Shown here piece by piece: positions 1 to 8,252 of a DNA stretch of 37,747 nucleotides; the first letter of the stretch is position 1, and the number at the start of each line of letters is the position of its first letter. This DNA comes from [Phormidium] sp. LEGE 05292 (GTDB taxonomy: Bacteria; Cyanobacteriota; Cyanobacteriia; Cyanobacteriales; Aerosakkonemataceae). The notes under the pieces were generated by a model. It ran no database searches, was not told where the DNA came from, and saw only the letters and a program-made list of their open reading frames with translations. The translations under genes and the position numbers were made by a program. The stretch is from assembly GCF_015207735.1 (NCBI RefSeq), contig NZ_JADEWG010000057.1:1-37747 (forward strand), written 5' to 3'.

Positions 1-120
1 GAGCAGAGGGGCAGGGGAGCAGGGGAGCAGAAATAAAGGTGAAAGGGAAAAGGGAAAAGGGAAAAGGTTAAGATTTTACCAGTACCCAGTACCCAGTCCC
101 TAGTCCCCAATCCCCAGAAA
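1..120. repeat. Short tandem repeats upstream of the DHH-CBS-CCA gene
   Basis: Three different short repeats lie side by side: a G-rich 8-bp unit like GGGAGCAG at 1-32, GGGAAAA units at about 47-67, and units of about 7 bp like AGTACCC/AGTCCCT at 79-118. Such short repeats are common between cyanobacterial genes. Variants recur at 6689-6740, 20890-21039 and 22664-22696. The run ends 4 bases before the ATG at 124, so this stretch must hold the gene's leader, and no Shine-Dalgarno sequence is visible in it. Confidence 0.8.
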
Positions 121-123
121 GTA

Positions 124-2838
124 ATGGATTTGATTTTATGCCATACAACCGCCGATTTTGATGCTTTGGGAGCAGCTGTCGGGTTAACGCGCTTGCTTTC
201 GGGGGCTAGAATTGTGCTGACTGGTGGTGCTCATCCAGCGGTGAGGGATTTTTTGGCTTTGCATCGGGATGAGTATGCTTTGATTGAAAGGCGATCAGTA
301 AATCCAAAACGAATTCGATCGCTTACAGTAGTAGATACGCAACAACGCGATCGCTTAGGTAAAGCAGCTGAATGGTTAGATTTACCCGATTTAACCGAAA
401 TTGTTTTATACGACCATCACTTAAATCAAAATTCTGACATCCCAGCAACGCAAGTCACTATTGAAGCTGTGGGAGCTACTACTACTTTGATAGTAGAACA
501 GTTGCAAAAAGTAGCGGGAGAAAACTTTTTAACCTCTGCGGAAGCAACAGTAATGGCGTTGGGTATCCATGTGGATACGGGTTCTTTAACTTTCGATCAT
601 TCTACACCCAGAGATGCAGCGGCTTTAGCTTGGTTAATGACTCAAGGTGCTTCTTTACCTGTTATTGCTGAATATATTGATCCTGGTTTATCTCGTCAAT
701 TACAACAATTACTGACTGTCGCTTTAGATAATTTGCAAACAATAAATCAGTTGGGTTATACCTTAGCTTGGAGTTTAATTGATACTCCGGGCTTTGTTCC
801 TGGTTTGTCTAGTTTAGCTTCGCGATTAATTGATTTAACTGAAAGTGATGTTTTATTATTAGCAGCTAGACATAAAAGTGATAACTCTGCTGAAAGTTTA
901 ACAATAATTGGTCGATCGCGCATTGATGGCACAGATTTAAATCAATTATTTCAAGATTTAGGTGGTGGGGGACATTCCCAAGCGGCATCTTTAACCATGA
1001 AAACCCTGTCCTCGGAACTGATTTTGCAACAGTTAATTGAACGCTTAAAATGGCAAATTCCTCATCCCCCCACAGCTAGAGAGTTAATGTCTTCTCCGGT
1101 GCGAACAATTCGCCCAGAAACTACAATTAAACAAGCCCAACGCATTTTATTAAGATATGGTCATTCGGGATTATCGGTAGTAGATGCGAACGATCGATTA
1201 GTGGGAATTATTTCCCGTCGAGATATCGATATTGCCTTACATCATGGTTTTAGTCATGCGCCAGTTAAAGGTTATATGACTACTAACTTAAAGACAATTT
1301 CACCCGATACTCCATTACCAGAAATTGAGTTATTAATGGTAACTTATGATATTGGTAGGTTGCCAGTTTTAGAGGAAGGGCAATTAGTAGGAATTGTCAC
1401 TCGGACTGATGTTTTACGACAGTTGCATCAGGAAAATAGGAGAGGAGAAAGAGACAAAAAAACAGGAGTGCATACTGCTTATTGTCCTTTGCCGATTTCT
1501 CAGTTGCGCGATCGCCTAACTCCGCCTTTATGGAAACTATTACAAAAAGCCTCTCACCAAGCAGAAAAACGCGGTTGGCATCTTTATCTAGTTGGTGGCG
1601 CTGTGCGAGATTTACTATTAGCAGATCGGCAAAAGCAAGTATTATTAGAAGATATAGATTTAGTAGTAGATGGGTTTCATAAATCTGCCGATGTCGGTGC
1701 GGGTGTAGAGTTAGCTAAAGCTTTACAAAATATTTATCCGGGTGTGCGTTTAGAAGTTCACGGACAATTTCAAACTGCTGCTTTATTGTGGCATAAAGAC
1801 CCTGATTTGGGTTCACTTTGGATAGATATTGCGACAGCGAGAACTGAGTTTTATCCCTATCCAGCAGCTAATCCAGAAGTCGAAGCAAGTTCAATCCGTC
1901 AAGACCTTTACAGAAGAGATTTTACCATAAATGCTTTAGCCATGAGACTAACAAAACCTCGTGCTGGTGAATTGTTAGATTTCTTTGGCGGTTTATTAGA
2001 TTTACAATCTCGACAAATTAGGGTTTTACACGCTAATAGTTTTATTGAAGATCCGACGAGAATTTATCGTGCAGTTCGCTTTGCTGTGCGTTTAGGTTTT
2101 GAAATTGAACCGCAGACTGAGGGATATATTCGCTATGCCATAGCTAGCGGAATTTACGAACAAATTCAAGGTAAAAATGGCAGAGCCCCAGCATTAGAAA
2201 CTAGGCTTAAATCAGAATTAAAATATATTTTACAAGCTCCCTATTGGAAACCAGCATTACAAGTTTTGGCTAATTTAGAAGCTTTGCGTTGCATTCATCC
2301 AACTTTAGAGTTAGATGAAAAGTTGTGGTGGCAAGTAAGGTTATTCGATCGCTGTCTCCAAAAATTCGATCCGCAAAAAAACTTAGAACATTGGCAAATG
2401 CGCCTGGAAGTTTTAATCGCTTACTTAGCACCAGAATTTCGAGGTAAGGTAGCAAATAATTTACAATTACCATTAGATAGTATTGAGCGGTTACAGAATT
2501 TAGACAAAGCCGAAACTAACATTACTGAAAGTTTGCCAGAATTACAATTAACAAGCGAAATATTTCAAGTAATGCGCCAGTACAATTTACCTACTTTGAT
2601 TTTAATTGCTGTGCGAAGTTTCCGTAAAATTAGGCAAAATATTTGGCGTTATCTCACCGAATTGAGTCAGATCAAAGCACCTTTAAATGGCAATGATTTG
2701 AAAGCATTAGGATATAAACCAGGGAAGCAATTTAAAGAAATTTTAGATGCTTTGTTGACGGCTACTTTGGATGATAAAATTGATAGTAAAGAGTCTGCTG
2801 AGGCTTTTATTGCAGAACATTTTCCTTTAAGTAAGTAG
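124..2838 (+). CDS. DHH phosphoesterase-CBS-tRNA nucleotidyltransferase/poly(A) polymerase fusion protein
   Basis: A 904-residue, three-part protein. Residues 1-315 are a DHH/DHHA1 phosphoesterase: [11 protein letters not shown] at 8-18, DHH at 97-99, D151 and a [10 protein letters not shown] motif at 280-289. Residues 318-435 carry two CBS domains (ELMSSP and KGYMTTN starts). From about 455 follows a class II nucleotidyltransferase with LVGGAVRD at 489-496 and the metal-binding DID at 510-512, then the RNA-binding helical region. The family adds CCA or A residues to tRNA 3' ends or polyadenylates RNA. The DHH part suggests an oligonucleotide or cyclic-nucleotide phosphodiesterase activity, and CBS pairs usually bind adenosyl ligands. 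This domain order is known in cyanobacteria and some other bacteria. Which substrate it extends cannot be read from the sequence. The ATG at 124 places the DHH motif at the usual distance from the N terminus. Confidence 0.9.
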   Translation: MDLILCHTTADFDALGAAVGLTRLLSGARIVLTGGAHPAVRDFLALHRDEYALIERRSVNPKRIRSLTVVDTQQRDRLGKAAEWLDLPDLTEIVLYDHHLNQNSDIPATQVTIEAVGATTTLIVEQLQKVAGENFLTSAEATVMALGIHVDTGSLTFDHSTPRDAAALAWLMTQGASLPVIAEYIDPGLSRQLQQLLTVALDNLQTINQLGYTLAWSLIDTPGFVPGLSSLASRLIDLTESDVLLLAARHKSDNSAESLTIIGRSRIDGTDLNQLFQDLGGGGHSQAASLTMKTLSSELILQQLIERLKWQIPHPPTARELMSSPVRTIRPETTIKQAQRILLRYGHSGLSVVDANDRLVGIISRRDIDIALHHGFSHAPVKGYMTTNLKTISPDTPLPEIELLMVTYDIGRLPVLEEGQLVGIVTRTDVLRQLHQENRRGERDKKTGVHTAYCPLPISQLRDRLTPPLWKLLQKASHQAEKRGWHLYLVGGAVRDLLLADRQKQVLLEDIDLVVDGFHKSADVGAGVELAKALQNIYPGVRLEVHGQFQTAALLWHKDPDLGSLWIDIATARTEFYPYPAANPEVEASSIRQDLYRRDFTINALAMRLTKPRAGELLDFFGGLLDLQSRQIRVLHANSFIEDPTRIYRAVRFAVRLGFEIEPQTEGYIRYAIASGIYEQIQGKNGRAPALETRLKSELKYILQAPYWKPALQVLANLEALRCIHPTLELDEKLWWQVRLFDRCLQKFDPQKNLEHWQMRLEVLIAYLAPEFRGKVANNLQLPLDSIERLQNLDKAETNITESLPELQLTSEIFQVMRQYNLPTLILIAVRSFRKIRQNIWRYLTELSQIKAPLNGNDLKALGYKPGKQFKEILDALLTATLDDKIDSKESAEAFIAEHFPLSK

Positions 2839-2844
2839 TAAAAT

Positions 2845-3035
2845 TAAATGCGTAGCAGCTTACTTCACCATGAAGGCGATGTCCTGCTTGCAGAAAATAT
2901 TTGGTCAAATCAGGATAACAATGGTATAACTTTTGACCTTGTTCTTTACCAATTATCCAAAGCTCAGCTTTTCGGCAAATTAACAACAAAGGACAAGCTA
3001 ATTGTTTGAGTAAAACGTCAGCTTCTTTGCTACTA
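2845..3035 (-). pseudogene. Fragment of an alpha/beta hydrolase gene (C-terminal part only)
   Basis: Reading the minus strand gives about 60 codons clearly matching the C-terminal quarter of the intact hydrolase at 5685-6581. Both contain DVLLK(Q/E)LACPLLLI, then the (K/R)xxxxYYPDL-like stretch and FLxAGH. The intact gene has WGEADPW, whose Asp is the expected catalytic acid. The fragment has CRKAELW instead, so the Asp is lost, and the nucleophile-bearing N-terminal three quarters are absent. A short open frame persists (2807-3055), but nothing suggests it is a functional protein. It looks like a decayed partial duplicate. Together with the intact copy it brackets the repeat-rich gene at 3115-5622. 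Confidence 0.8.
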
Positions 3036-3114
3036 TTTATCAATATAAGGTACAAATTGAAGAGTTAATAGTTTCTTACCTTAGATTAAATAATTCGCAA
3101 AAAATCTTTAAATC

Positions 3115-5622
3115 ATGAGTAATTCACTGGGCAAAATTGTAGTTAATGCAGACGAATGGACGCTAAGCGATCGAGGTTTCCAAAACGCGCCTGATGCAGC
3201 CACATTCGCAATTAATCTGGCTAAATACTTTGTTGGAGACGAGAAAGGCAAATTTCATGTACTTTCCAACAACTGGAGTTTAACAGAATCGTCTTTAGAG
3301 GAAACGATGGCCAAAGCGGGTCATACTTGGACTAAAGGAATACATATCCCGATTAATTTAGCAACCCTTAATCAATATGATGCAATTTTTATTGGTGGCG
3401 ATCCTGTCGATAATCAAGTTTTAATTGAATATGTGAAAAATGGTGGCAAGGTTTATCTTTGTGCTGGTACAGATCGAGGAGAAGCACAAAAAGAAGCCAA
3501 CAATTGGAATACTTTCCTCAAAGCATTCGGTCTGAAGCTGGAAAAATTAGATAATACGGTTAGCGAAAATGTAGCAGTGAATAAAAATCACCCACTACTT
3601 TCAGAAGTAAAAGCTCTTTATCAAGATCAGGGTATCCATATTATCGATTTACAACCCGATTCTCCGCTTAATCAGATCATCCTGACTAATAGTAGCGGTC
3701 AAGGGTTAATGGCTACGGCTGAATTTATTAAAGCCCCTGTACCTAAACCGTTAAATGGCAAAATTGTAGTTAATGCAGACGAATGGACGCTCAGCGATCC
3801 AGGTTTCCAAAACGCACCTGATACAGCCACATTCGCAATTAATCTAGCTAAATACTTTGTCGGAGATGAGAAAGGCAAATTTCATGTACTTTCTAATAAT
3901 TGGGGATTAATTGAATCGTCTTTAGAGGAAACTATGACCAACTCCGGTCATACTTGGACTAAAGGAATGGATATCCCGATTAATTTAGCAACCCTAGAAC
4001 AATATGATGGGATTTTTATCGGTGGCGATCCTGTAGATAACCAAGTTTTAATTGAATATGTGAAAAATGGTGGCAAAGTTTATCTCTGGGCTGGTACAGG
4101 TCAAGAAGGAGCACAAAAAGAAGCCAACAATTGGAATATTTTTCTAGCAGCATTTGGTTTGAAGCTGGAAAAATCACCGAATACTGTTAGCGAAAATATG
4201 GCTGTTAATAAAAATGACTCACTATTTTTTGGAGTAAAAACTCTTTATCAAGACCGGGGTATTCACATCATTAATTTACAACCTGATTCCTCGCTTAATC
4301 AGATCATCCTGACTAATAGTAATGGTCAAGAGTTAATGGCTACGGCTGAATTTATTAAAAGCCCCGTTCCCCAAACCGCACCTGAAACAACACCCGCATC
4401 TGAAGCACCAGTCGATCTCACTCCGACGCTGGAACCAGAGATCGCGCCCGAAGCACCAGTTGATGTCACTCCTGCGCCGGAAACAACACCCGCCTCTGAA
4501 GCACCAGTTGATGTCACTCCTGCGCCGGAAACAACACCCGCCTCTGAAGCACCAGTCGATCTCACTCCGACGCTGGAACCAGAGATCGCGCCCGAAGCAC
4601 CAGTTGATGTCACTCCTGCGCCGGAAACAACACCCGCCTCTGAAGCACCAGTTGATGTCACTCCCTCAGTGGAACCAGAGATCGCGCCCGAAGCACCAGT
4701 TGATGTCACTCCTGCGCCGGAAGCAACACCCACATTGGAAGTACTAGTCGATCTCACTCTGGCGCTGGAACCAGAGATCGCCCCCGAAGCATCAGTGGAA
4801 ATAACATCTGCGCCGGAAAGAGCGCCGGAACCTACACCTGAACCTTTAGTAAGTGACTCGGAGGAAGTTACCATCACCGCTACTACAGATGTCACTATTT
4901 CCAAATTACTTTATAAAGGAGAAGTCAAACGTACTCAATCCGATGAATATATAGAGATTAGCAACCTCGGCAACAGTCCAGCAAATATCTCCGGTTGGAA
5001 AATCACTTCTGGGGGTGGCTTGAAGCAATTTTTCATCTTCCCAGAAGGAACTATCTTGGAAAGTGGCAAGAGTTTCCGCGTTTATACGAACGAAGTACAT
5101 CCTGAAACAGGTGGTTTTTCTTATGGTAGTAAAACTGCTGTTTGGAATGATGCAGGGGATGAAGCGAAACTTTTTGATGCTGATGGAAACAATGTTTCTA
5201 CTTTAGCTTATGGCAAAAATACCGTTGCTGGCATCACACAAGAATTAAAAGTTCCTCAATTAAAGTTTGTTGCTAGTTATACGGTAATTAACAAACAAAT
5301 GGCTTTAGGAGGAGAAGTCACATTTACGGAAGCTTTATCTTTAGCAATTAAGAGTTTTCTGGAGGATGATACTAATCCGAACAGTCCTTTAGCATTAATT
5401 CTTAAAGATCCTGTTGCTTTTGGTTTAAAGGCTCGTGCTACTAAAGCAATGGCTGTTGAAGAATTGCGTTCTTTTATGAACGAAAATGGAACATTGAGTT
5501 TACTTCCGACAGCTAAACATAGTACGGGAGAAAATGGGGAAACAGTAGAGAAAAATTGGATTTTTGAGCTATCTCTGGGAGCTTTTGGTGAGACAACTTT
5601 CTTTGCAGTTGTGCCACGTTAG
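3115..5622 (+). CDS. Repeat-built protein: duplicated GATase1-like domain, Pro/Glu-rich linker, lamin-tail domain
   Basis: 835 residues. Residues 6-215 and 216-about 420 are two near-identical copies of an alpha/beta domain starting GKIVVNADEWTLSD and containing YD(A/G)IFIGGDPVDNQVLIEY, which looks like a class I glutamine amidotransferase-like or ThuA-like fold without a visible Cys-His catalytic pair. Residues 431 to about 570 are a linker of about 8.5 units of 16 residues (APVDVTPAPETTPASE type). Residues about 585-705 resemble a lamin-tail domain (DEYIEISNLGNSPANISGW), and 710-835 is an unrecognised C-terminal domain. I recall N-terminal domains of this kind in cyanobacterial surface-associated proteins, but no signal peptide is visible here, so its location is unclear. 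Function unknown; a binding or adhesion role is only a guess. The gene ends at a strong hairpin shared with the convergent hydrolase gene. Confidence 0.85.
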   Translation: MSNSLGKIVVNADEWTLSDRGFQNAPDAATFAINLAKYFVGDEKGKFHVLSNNWSLTESSLEETMAKAGHTWTKGIHIPINLATLNQYDAIFIGGDPVDNQVLIEYVKNGGKVYLCAGTDRGEAQKEANNWNTFLKAFGLKLEKLDNTVSENVAVNKNHPLLSEVKALYQDQGIHIIDLQPDSPLNQIILTNSSGQGLMATAEFIKAPVPKPLNGKIVVNADEWTLSDPGFQNAPDTATFAINLAKYFVGDEKGKFHVLSNNWGLIESSLEETMTNSGHTWTKGMDIPINLATLEQYDGIFIGGDPVDNQVLIEYVKNGGKVYLWAGTGQEGAQKEANNWNIFLAAFGLKLEKSPNTVSENMAVNKNDSLFFGVKTLYQDRGIHIINLQPDSSLNQIILTNSNGQELMATAEFIKSPVPQTAPETTPASEAPVDLTPTLEPEIAPEAPVDVTPAPETTPASEAPVDVTPAPETTPASEAPVDLTPTLEPEIAPEAPVDVTPAPETTPASEAPVDVTPSVEPEIAPEAPVDVTPAPEATPTLEVLVDLTLALEPEIAPEASVEITSAPERAPEPTPEPLVSDSEEVTITATTDVTISKLLYKGEVKRTQSDEYIEISNLGNSPANISGWKITSGGGLKQFFIFPEGTILESGKSFRVYTNEVHPETGGFSYGSKTAVWNDAGDEAKLFDADGNNVSTLAYGKNTVAGITQELKVPQLKFVASYTVINKQMALGGEVTFTEALSLAIKSFLEDDTNPNSPLALILKDPVAFGLKARATKAMAVEELRSFMNENGTLSLLPTAKHSTGENGETVEKNWIFELSLGAFGETTFFAVVPR
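3130..4389 (+). repeat. 630-bp tandem duplication inside a coding sequence
   Basis: The segment starting GGCAAAATTGTAGTTAATGC occurs at 3130 and again at 3760, exactly 630 bp (210 codons) apart. The copies remain close over their whole length at both DNA and protein level, so the duplication is internal and fairly recent. Differences are scattered and mostly synonymous or conservative, for example TLSDRG against TLSDPG. Confidence 0.9.
4405..4800 (+). repeat. 48-bp minisatellite coding for 16-residue Pro/Glu repeats
   Basis: About 8.5 units of 48 bp, of two alternating kinds: one encodes APVDVTPAPETTPASE, the other APVDLTPTLEPEIAPE. The early units are nearly identical at DNA level and the last two have drifted (VLVDLTLALE..., ASVEITSAPE...), so the 3' end is oldest. 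The array is in frame, GC-richer than its surroundings, and leaves long spurious open frames on both other readings. Confidence 0.9.
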
Positions 5623-5639
5623 TAACAATCAAAAATGAG

Positions 5640-5681
5640 GTTAGTTGTAGGCGCTTTAGCGCTGAAGCGCCTACAACTAAC
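5640..5681. terminator. Hairpin between two convergent genes
   Basis: A perfect 17-bp inverted repeat (arms 5640-5656 and 5665-5681, 8-base loop holding the palindrome AGCGCT). It sits between the stop of the gene ending at 5622 and the stop of the minus-strand hydrolase at 5685, so it can terminate both. The outer sequence TTGTAGGCGCTT resembles that of the hairpin at 8194-8247, so both belong to one dispersed repeat family. Confidence 0.7.
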
Positions 5682-5684
5682 AAG

Positions 5685-6581
5685 TTAGCAATTATTTGTT
5701 ACCCATTGGTTGATGATGCTGTTTACTCGATCGGGTACTTCATCATGGGGGCAATGTCCGGCTTTGAGAAAATGTTCTACCAAATTAGGATAATAATGGC
5801 GAAACTTTATACCTCTTTCTTTGGCATTCATCCAAGGATCGGCTTCTCCCCAAATTAGTAATAATGGACAAGCTAATTCTTTAAGTAAAACGTCAACTTT
5901 TTCACCTTGACGAGTGCTAAAAACTGAAGCAAAAACTTGCGGCGCACCTGGATCGCAGGAAGGACGATAAATTTCTTCTACTAATCTATCTGTAACTGCA
6001 CTTTGGTCGAGGTAAACTTTTTCCAAAGTTTTGCGAATTATCCAAGGTTGACGGATGTATTGAAACAGAAGGAAATTTGCCCAAGATTGACGGAGTATTG
6101 ATAATACTAATTCACCCCAAATTTTTCTGATTAAATCTGGTTCGGGTTGTGGTTCAATTTCTGTAAATGGCCCTGCACTGTTGAGTAAAATCACGCCTTT
6201 GGCGGTGTTGGGGCGTTGGGCGGCGACGCACAAAGAAGCATAGCCTCCGAGTGAGTTTCCAGCTAAAACTACGGGTTTTTCTATTACTTGGGTGATAAAA
6301 TCATGTAATTGATCGCGCCACAAATCGCCGCTGTAATCCCAATTTGGTTTAGCGGAACGTCCAAATCCTAACAGATCGATCGCCCAAACCTCAAAATCTT
6401 TACTCAACCCAATAATATTTTTCCGCCAATGGTCTGTGGAAGCACCAAATCCATGAATCAACAGCAACGGTGGACGGTCAGAATGAGATTTTCCCGCCCG
6501 GACATAATAGATTTGCTGTTGTCGCCACTGCCAATAAGTACCAGGAATAGAATCTTGTGAGGAAACGAAAGTTGCCGACAT
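5685..6581 (-). CDS. Alpha/beta-fold hydrolase
   Basis: 298 residues, the usual length of a single-domain alpha/beta hydrolase. It shows the oxyanion-hole motif LLIHGFGAS (40-48), the nucleophile elbow GNSLGG with Ser110, the acid Asp248 in WGEADPW, and a histidine in AGHCPHDEVP (His276 likely catalytic). The sequence resembles the plant and cyanobacterial group that includes chlorophyll dephytylases and pheophytinase-like esterases, but the substrate cannot be settled from motifs alone. It converges on the gene ending at 5622 across a shared hairpin. A decayed copy of its C-terminal part lies at 2845-3035. No signal peptide, so probably cytoplasmic or membrane-associated. Confidence 0.88.
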   Translation of the reverse strand: MSATFVSSQDSIPGTYWQWRQQQIYYVRAGKSHSDRPPLLLIHGFGASTDHWRKNIIGLSKDFEVWAIDLLGFGRSAKPNWDYSGDLWRDQLHDFITQVIEKPVVLAGNSLGGYASLCVAAQRPNTAKGVILLNSAGPFTEIEPQPEPDLIRKIWGELVLSILRQSWANFLLFQYIRQPWIIRKTLEKVYLDQSAVTDRLVEEIYRPSCDPGAPQVFASVFSTRQGEKVDVLLKELACPLLLIWGEADPWMNAKERGIKFRHYYPNLVEHFLKAGHCPHDEVPDRVNSIINQWVTNNC

Positions 6582-6676
6582 TTTTACTTTGAATAATTAG
6601 AACCTGGTTAAATATCGTAACAAGCTATGGGTAAAGGCAGAAGGCGGAAGGAAAGAAAGGGGGAAAAGGGTAAAAG

Positions 6677-7405
6677 TTAAATTTCTCCTTGTCCCCTTGT
6701 CCCCTTGTCCCCTTGTCCCCTTGTCTCCTCTGCTCCCCTGCTATCATTAACCTGTTGCAAACAACTGATGGCTTCTTCAATTTCCAATTGGGGAAACTCG
6801 TCATAAAAGCGGCTAACGCTGAGGAAATTTTGGGGTTGAGCTAGAACGATCGCTTTATCGCTCCATTCGTGTAACATTGCCATTAAACTCAAAGGTGCGA
6901 CTGGGGTGGCAATCCAAACCGCAGCAGGTCTTTTTAAGCGTAAAGAAAGAATCGCTACAGCAGTAGTCATGCCCGTAGCGATGCCGTCATCTATTAGAAT
7001 GGCGATCGCACCTTCTGAGCTAACATTCCGGCAATAAGGCGCTAACTGTTGCAATTGTGCTTCCGCTTTAGATCTGGCTTCTTGAAAAGCTAACTGTAAA
7101 CTAGGATCAGTTTTAGCGTCGTGTAATCTGCTTGACCAAATTACTAACCCATCTGCTGTTACTGCACCAATAGCCAATTCTGGATCTTCTGGACGCGCAA
7201 TTTTTTTGGCGCTAATAATTTCTAAAGGGCAACCCAATTTCAGCGCCACTGGGACGGCAACAGGCAAAGCACCGCGAGGCAACGCATAGACAATTGGTGA
7301 TGCAGAAACCCCCGACGCTTTAACTAGGTTGATCTCTGCCTCAATTGCTTCGGCTAATTGTATTCCGGCACTGTTGCGATCGCAAAACAGTACAGAATGT
7401 GGCAT
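6677..7405 (-). CDS. Phosphoribosyltransferase family protein with a repeat-derived C terminus
   Basis: About 242 residues with the type I PRPP-binding loop ILIDDGIATGMTT and an N-terminal part (FCDRNSAGIQLAEAI, YALPRGALPVA) typical of the predicted phosphoribosyltransferases of cyanobacteria and actinobacteria. The substrate base is unknown. I place the start at the ATG at 7405 because a GGAG sequence lies 6 bases upstream; a GTG at 7420 is an in-frame alternative. The last 20 or so residues (RGAEETRGQGDKGTRGQGEI) are encoded by the 8-bp tandem repeat at 6689-6728 and neighbouring repeat DNA, so the natural protein probably once ended near the QQVN before it. It is divergent from the uracil-DNA glycosylase gene. 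Confidence 0.85.
   Translation of the reverse strand: MPHSVLFCDRNSAGIQLAEAIEAEINLVKASGVSASPIVYALPRGALPVAVPVALKLGCPLEIISAKKIARPEDPELAIGAVTADGLVIWSSRLHDAKTDPSLQLAFQEARSKAEAQLQQLAPYCRNVSSEGAIAILIDDGIATGMTTAVAILSLRLKRPAAVWIATPVAPLSLMAMLHEWSDKAIVLAQPQNFLSVSRFYDEFPQLEIEEAISCLQQVNDSRGAEETRGQGDKGTRGQGEI
6689..6740. repeat. 8-bp tandem repeat TTGTCCCC inside the 3' end of a gene
   Basis: Four exact TTGTCCCC units and one TTGTCTCC occupy 6689-6728, followed by the related TCTGCTCCCC. The period is 8 bp, so the reading frame shifts through three peptides every three units. The array codes for the C-terminal tail of the phosphoribosyltransferase. Confidence 0.9.
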
Positions 7406-7432
7406 ACTCTTCTCCGTCACTTGGCAGTAGGA

Positions 7433-7460
7433 TTGCCTCTATCTTGACCGATAGTATAAT
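7433..7460 (+). promoter_or_regulatory. Likely sigma-70 promoter of the uracil-DNA glycosylase gene
   Basis: TTGCCT at 7433-7438 and a perfect TATAAT at 7455-7460 are separated by 16 bases and lie 28 bases upstream of the ATG at 7489. No Shine-Dalgarno sequence follows, only a T-rich leader. Confidence 0.6.
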
Positions 7461-7488
7461 TTTGTGCTACTAAAATCTTTTTTTTGTA

Positions 7489-8193
7489 ATGTCTGACGCA
7501 GAACAAGGCAATCTCTTTGACCTTTCCAACTTTAGTTCATCTGCCCCCAAACCAGATTTTCCGCCAAATCTGATTCCCACAGATGCCAAAATTCCCATTC
7601 CCCCCGGAACTTACCAAACTATCACCGAGATGGCAGAACATTGTAACCATTGCCATCGCTGCGAACTAGGAAATCATCGCACCAATGCAGTTGTCGGCAG
7701 AGGCAACCCCCAAGCTGATTTAATGATTATTGGAGAAGCACCGGGACAAACAGAAGATGAAACTGGATTACCATTTGTCGGCAAAGCTGGGCAATTATTA
7801 GAAAAAATCTTAGCTGCTGTCCAATTAGACAGTGAAAAAGATGTGTATATTTCTAACATTAATAAATGCCGACCCCCAGGAAATCGCGTTCCCACCACTG
7901 AAGAAATGAACGCTTGCAAACCTTATTTATTAGAACAAATTCGCCTGGTAGATCCGAGAATTATCTTATTAGCTGGCGCTACCGCTGTCAAAGGTTTAAC
8001 AGGAGATAAACGGGGAATAACTAAGATTCGCGGTCAATGGCTGGAATGGGAAAATCGTTTATGTATGCCAATTTTCCATCCTTCTTATTTATTAAGAAAT
8101 CCCTCCAGAGAGCAAGGAAGTCCCAAGTGGTTAATGTGGCAAGATATCCAAGAGGTGAGGGCAAAGTTCGATCGAATTCGTAACCAGCAATAG
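7489..8193 (+). CDS. Uracil-DNA glycosylase, type 4 (iron-sulfur)
   Basis: 234 residues. Removes uracil from DNA as the first step of base-excision repair. Motif A is GEAPGQTEDETGLPFVGKAG at 82-101 and motif B is HPSYLLR with His197. Four cysteines that can hold the family's 4Fe-4S cluster are seen: C55 and C58, then C127 and C143 (a further C52 is extra). The first 45 residues are a variable, low-complexity extension with the common DLSNFSS look of cyanobacterial homologues. The gene has its own promoter (7433-7460) and ends at the strong hairpin 8194-8247. No SOS-box is visible upstream. Confidence 0.93.
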   Translation: MSDAEQGNLFDLSNFSSSAPKPDFPPNLIPTDAKIPIPPGTYQTITEMAEHCNHCHRCELGNHRTNAVVGRGNPQADLMIIGEAPGQTEDETGLPFVGKAGQLLEKILAAVQLDSEKDVYISNINKCRPPGNRVPTTEEMNACKPYLLEQIRLVDPRIILLAGATAVKGLTGDKRGITKIRGQWLEWENRLCMPIFHPSYLLRNPSREQGSPKWLMWQDIQEVRAKFDRIRNQQ

Positions 8194-8247
8194 GTCTGTT
8201 GTAAGCGCTTCAGCGCTACATTTAGCGCTGAAGCGCTTACAACAGAC
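8194..8247. terminator. Perfect 24-bp hairpin between convergent genes
   Basis: Arms 8194-8217 and 8224-8247 are exact reverse complements with a 6-base loop (ACATTT). The arms contain TTGTAAGCGCTTCAGCGCT, related to the 5640-5681 hairpin. It starts immediately after the TAG of the glycosylase gene and ends 5 bases before the stop of the minus-strand gene, so it probably serves both as terminator. No clear T-run follows on the plus strand; strength would come from the stem. Confidence 0.7.
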
Positions 8248-8252
8248 TTCAA

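Noticed and set aside
79-95. Possible LexA/SOS box in AGTACCCAGTACCC
   Set aside because: Spacing between the GTAC cores is too short for the cyanobacterial LexA consensus, and it is part of a simple tandem repeat.
2807-3055. 82-residue open frame as a functional small hydrolase
   Set aside because: Lacks the nucleophile region and the catalytic Asp; best explained as a pseudogene fragment.
4326-4904. 192-residue minus-strand open frame rich in Gly, Ser and Val
   Set aside because: Shadow of the 48-bp minisatellite; no start signal and no independent similarity.
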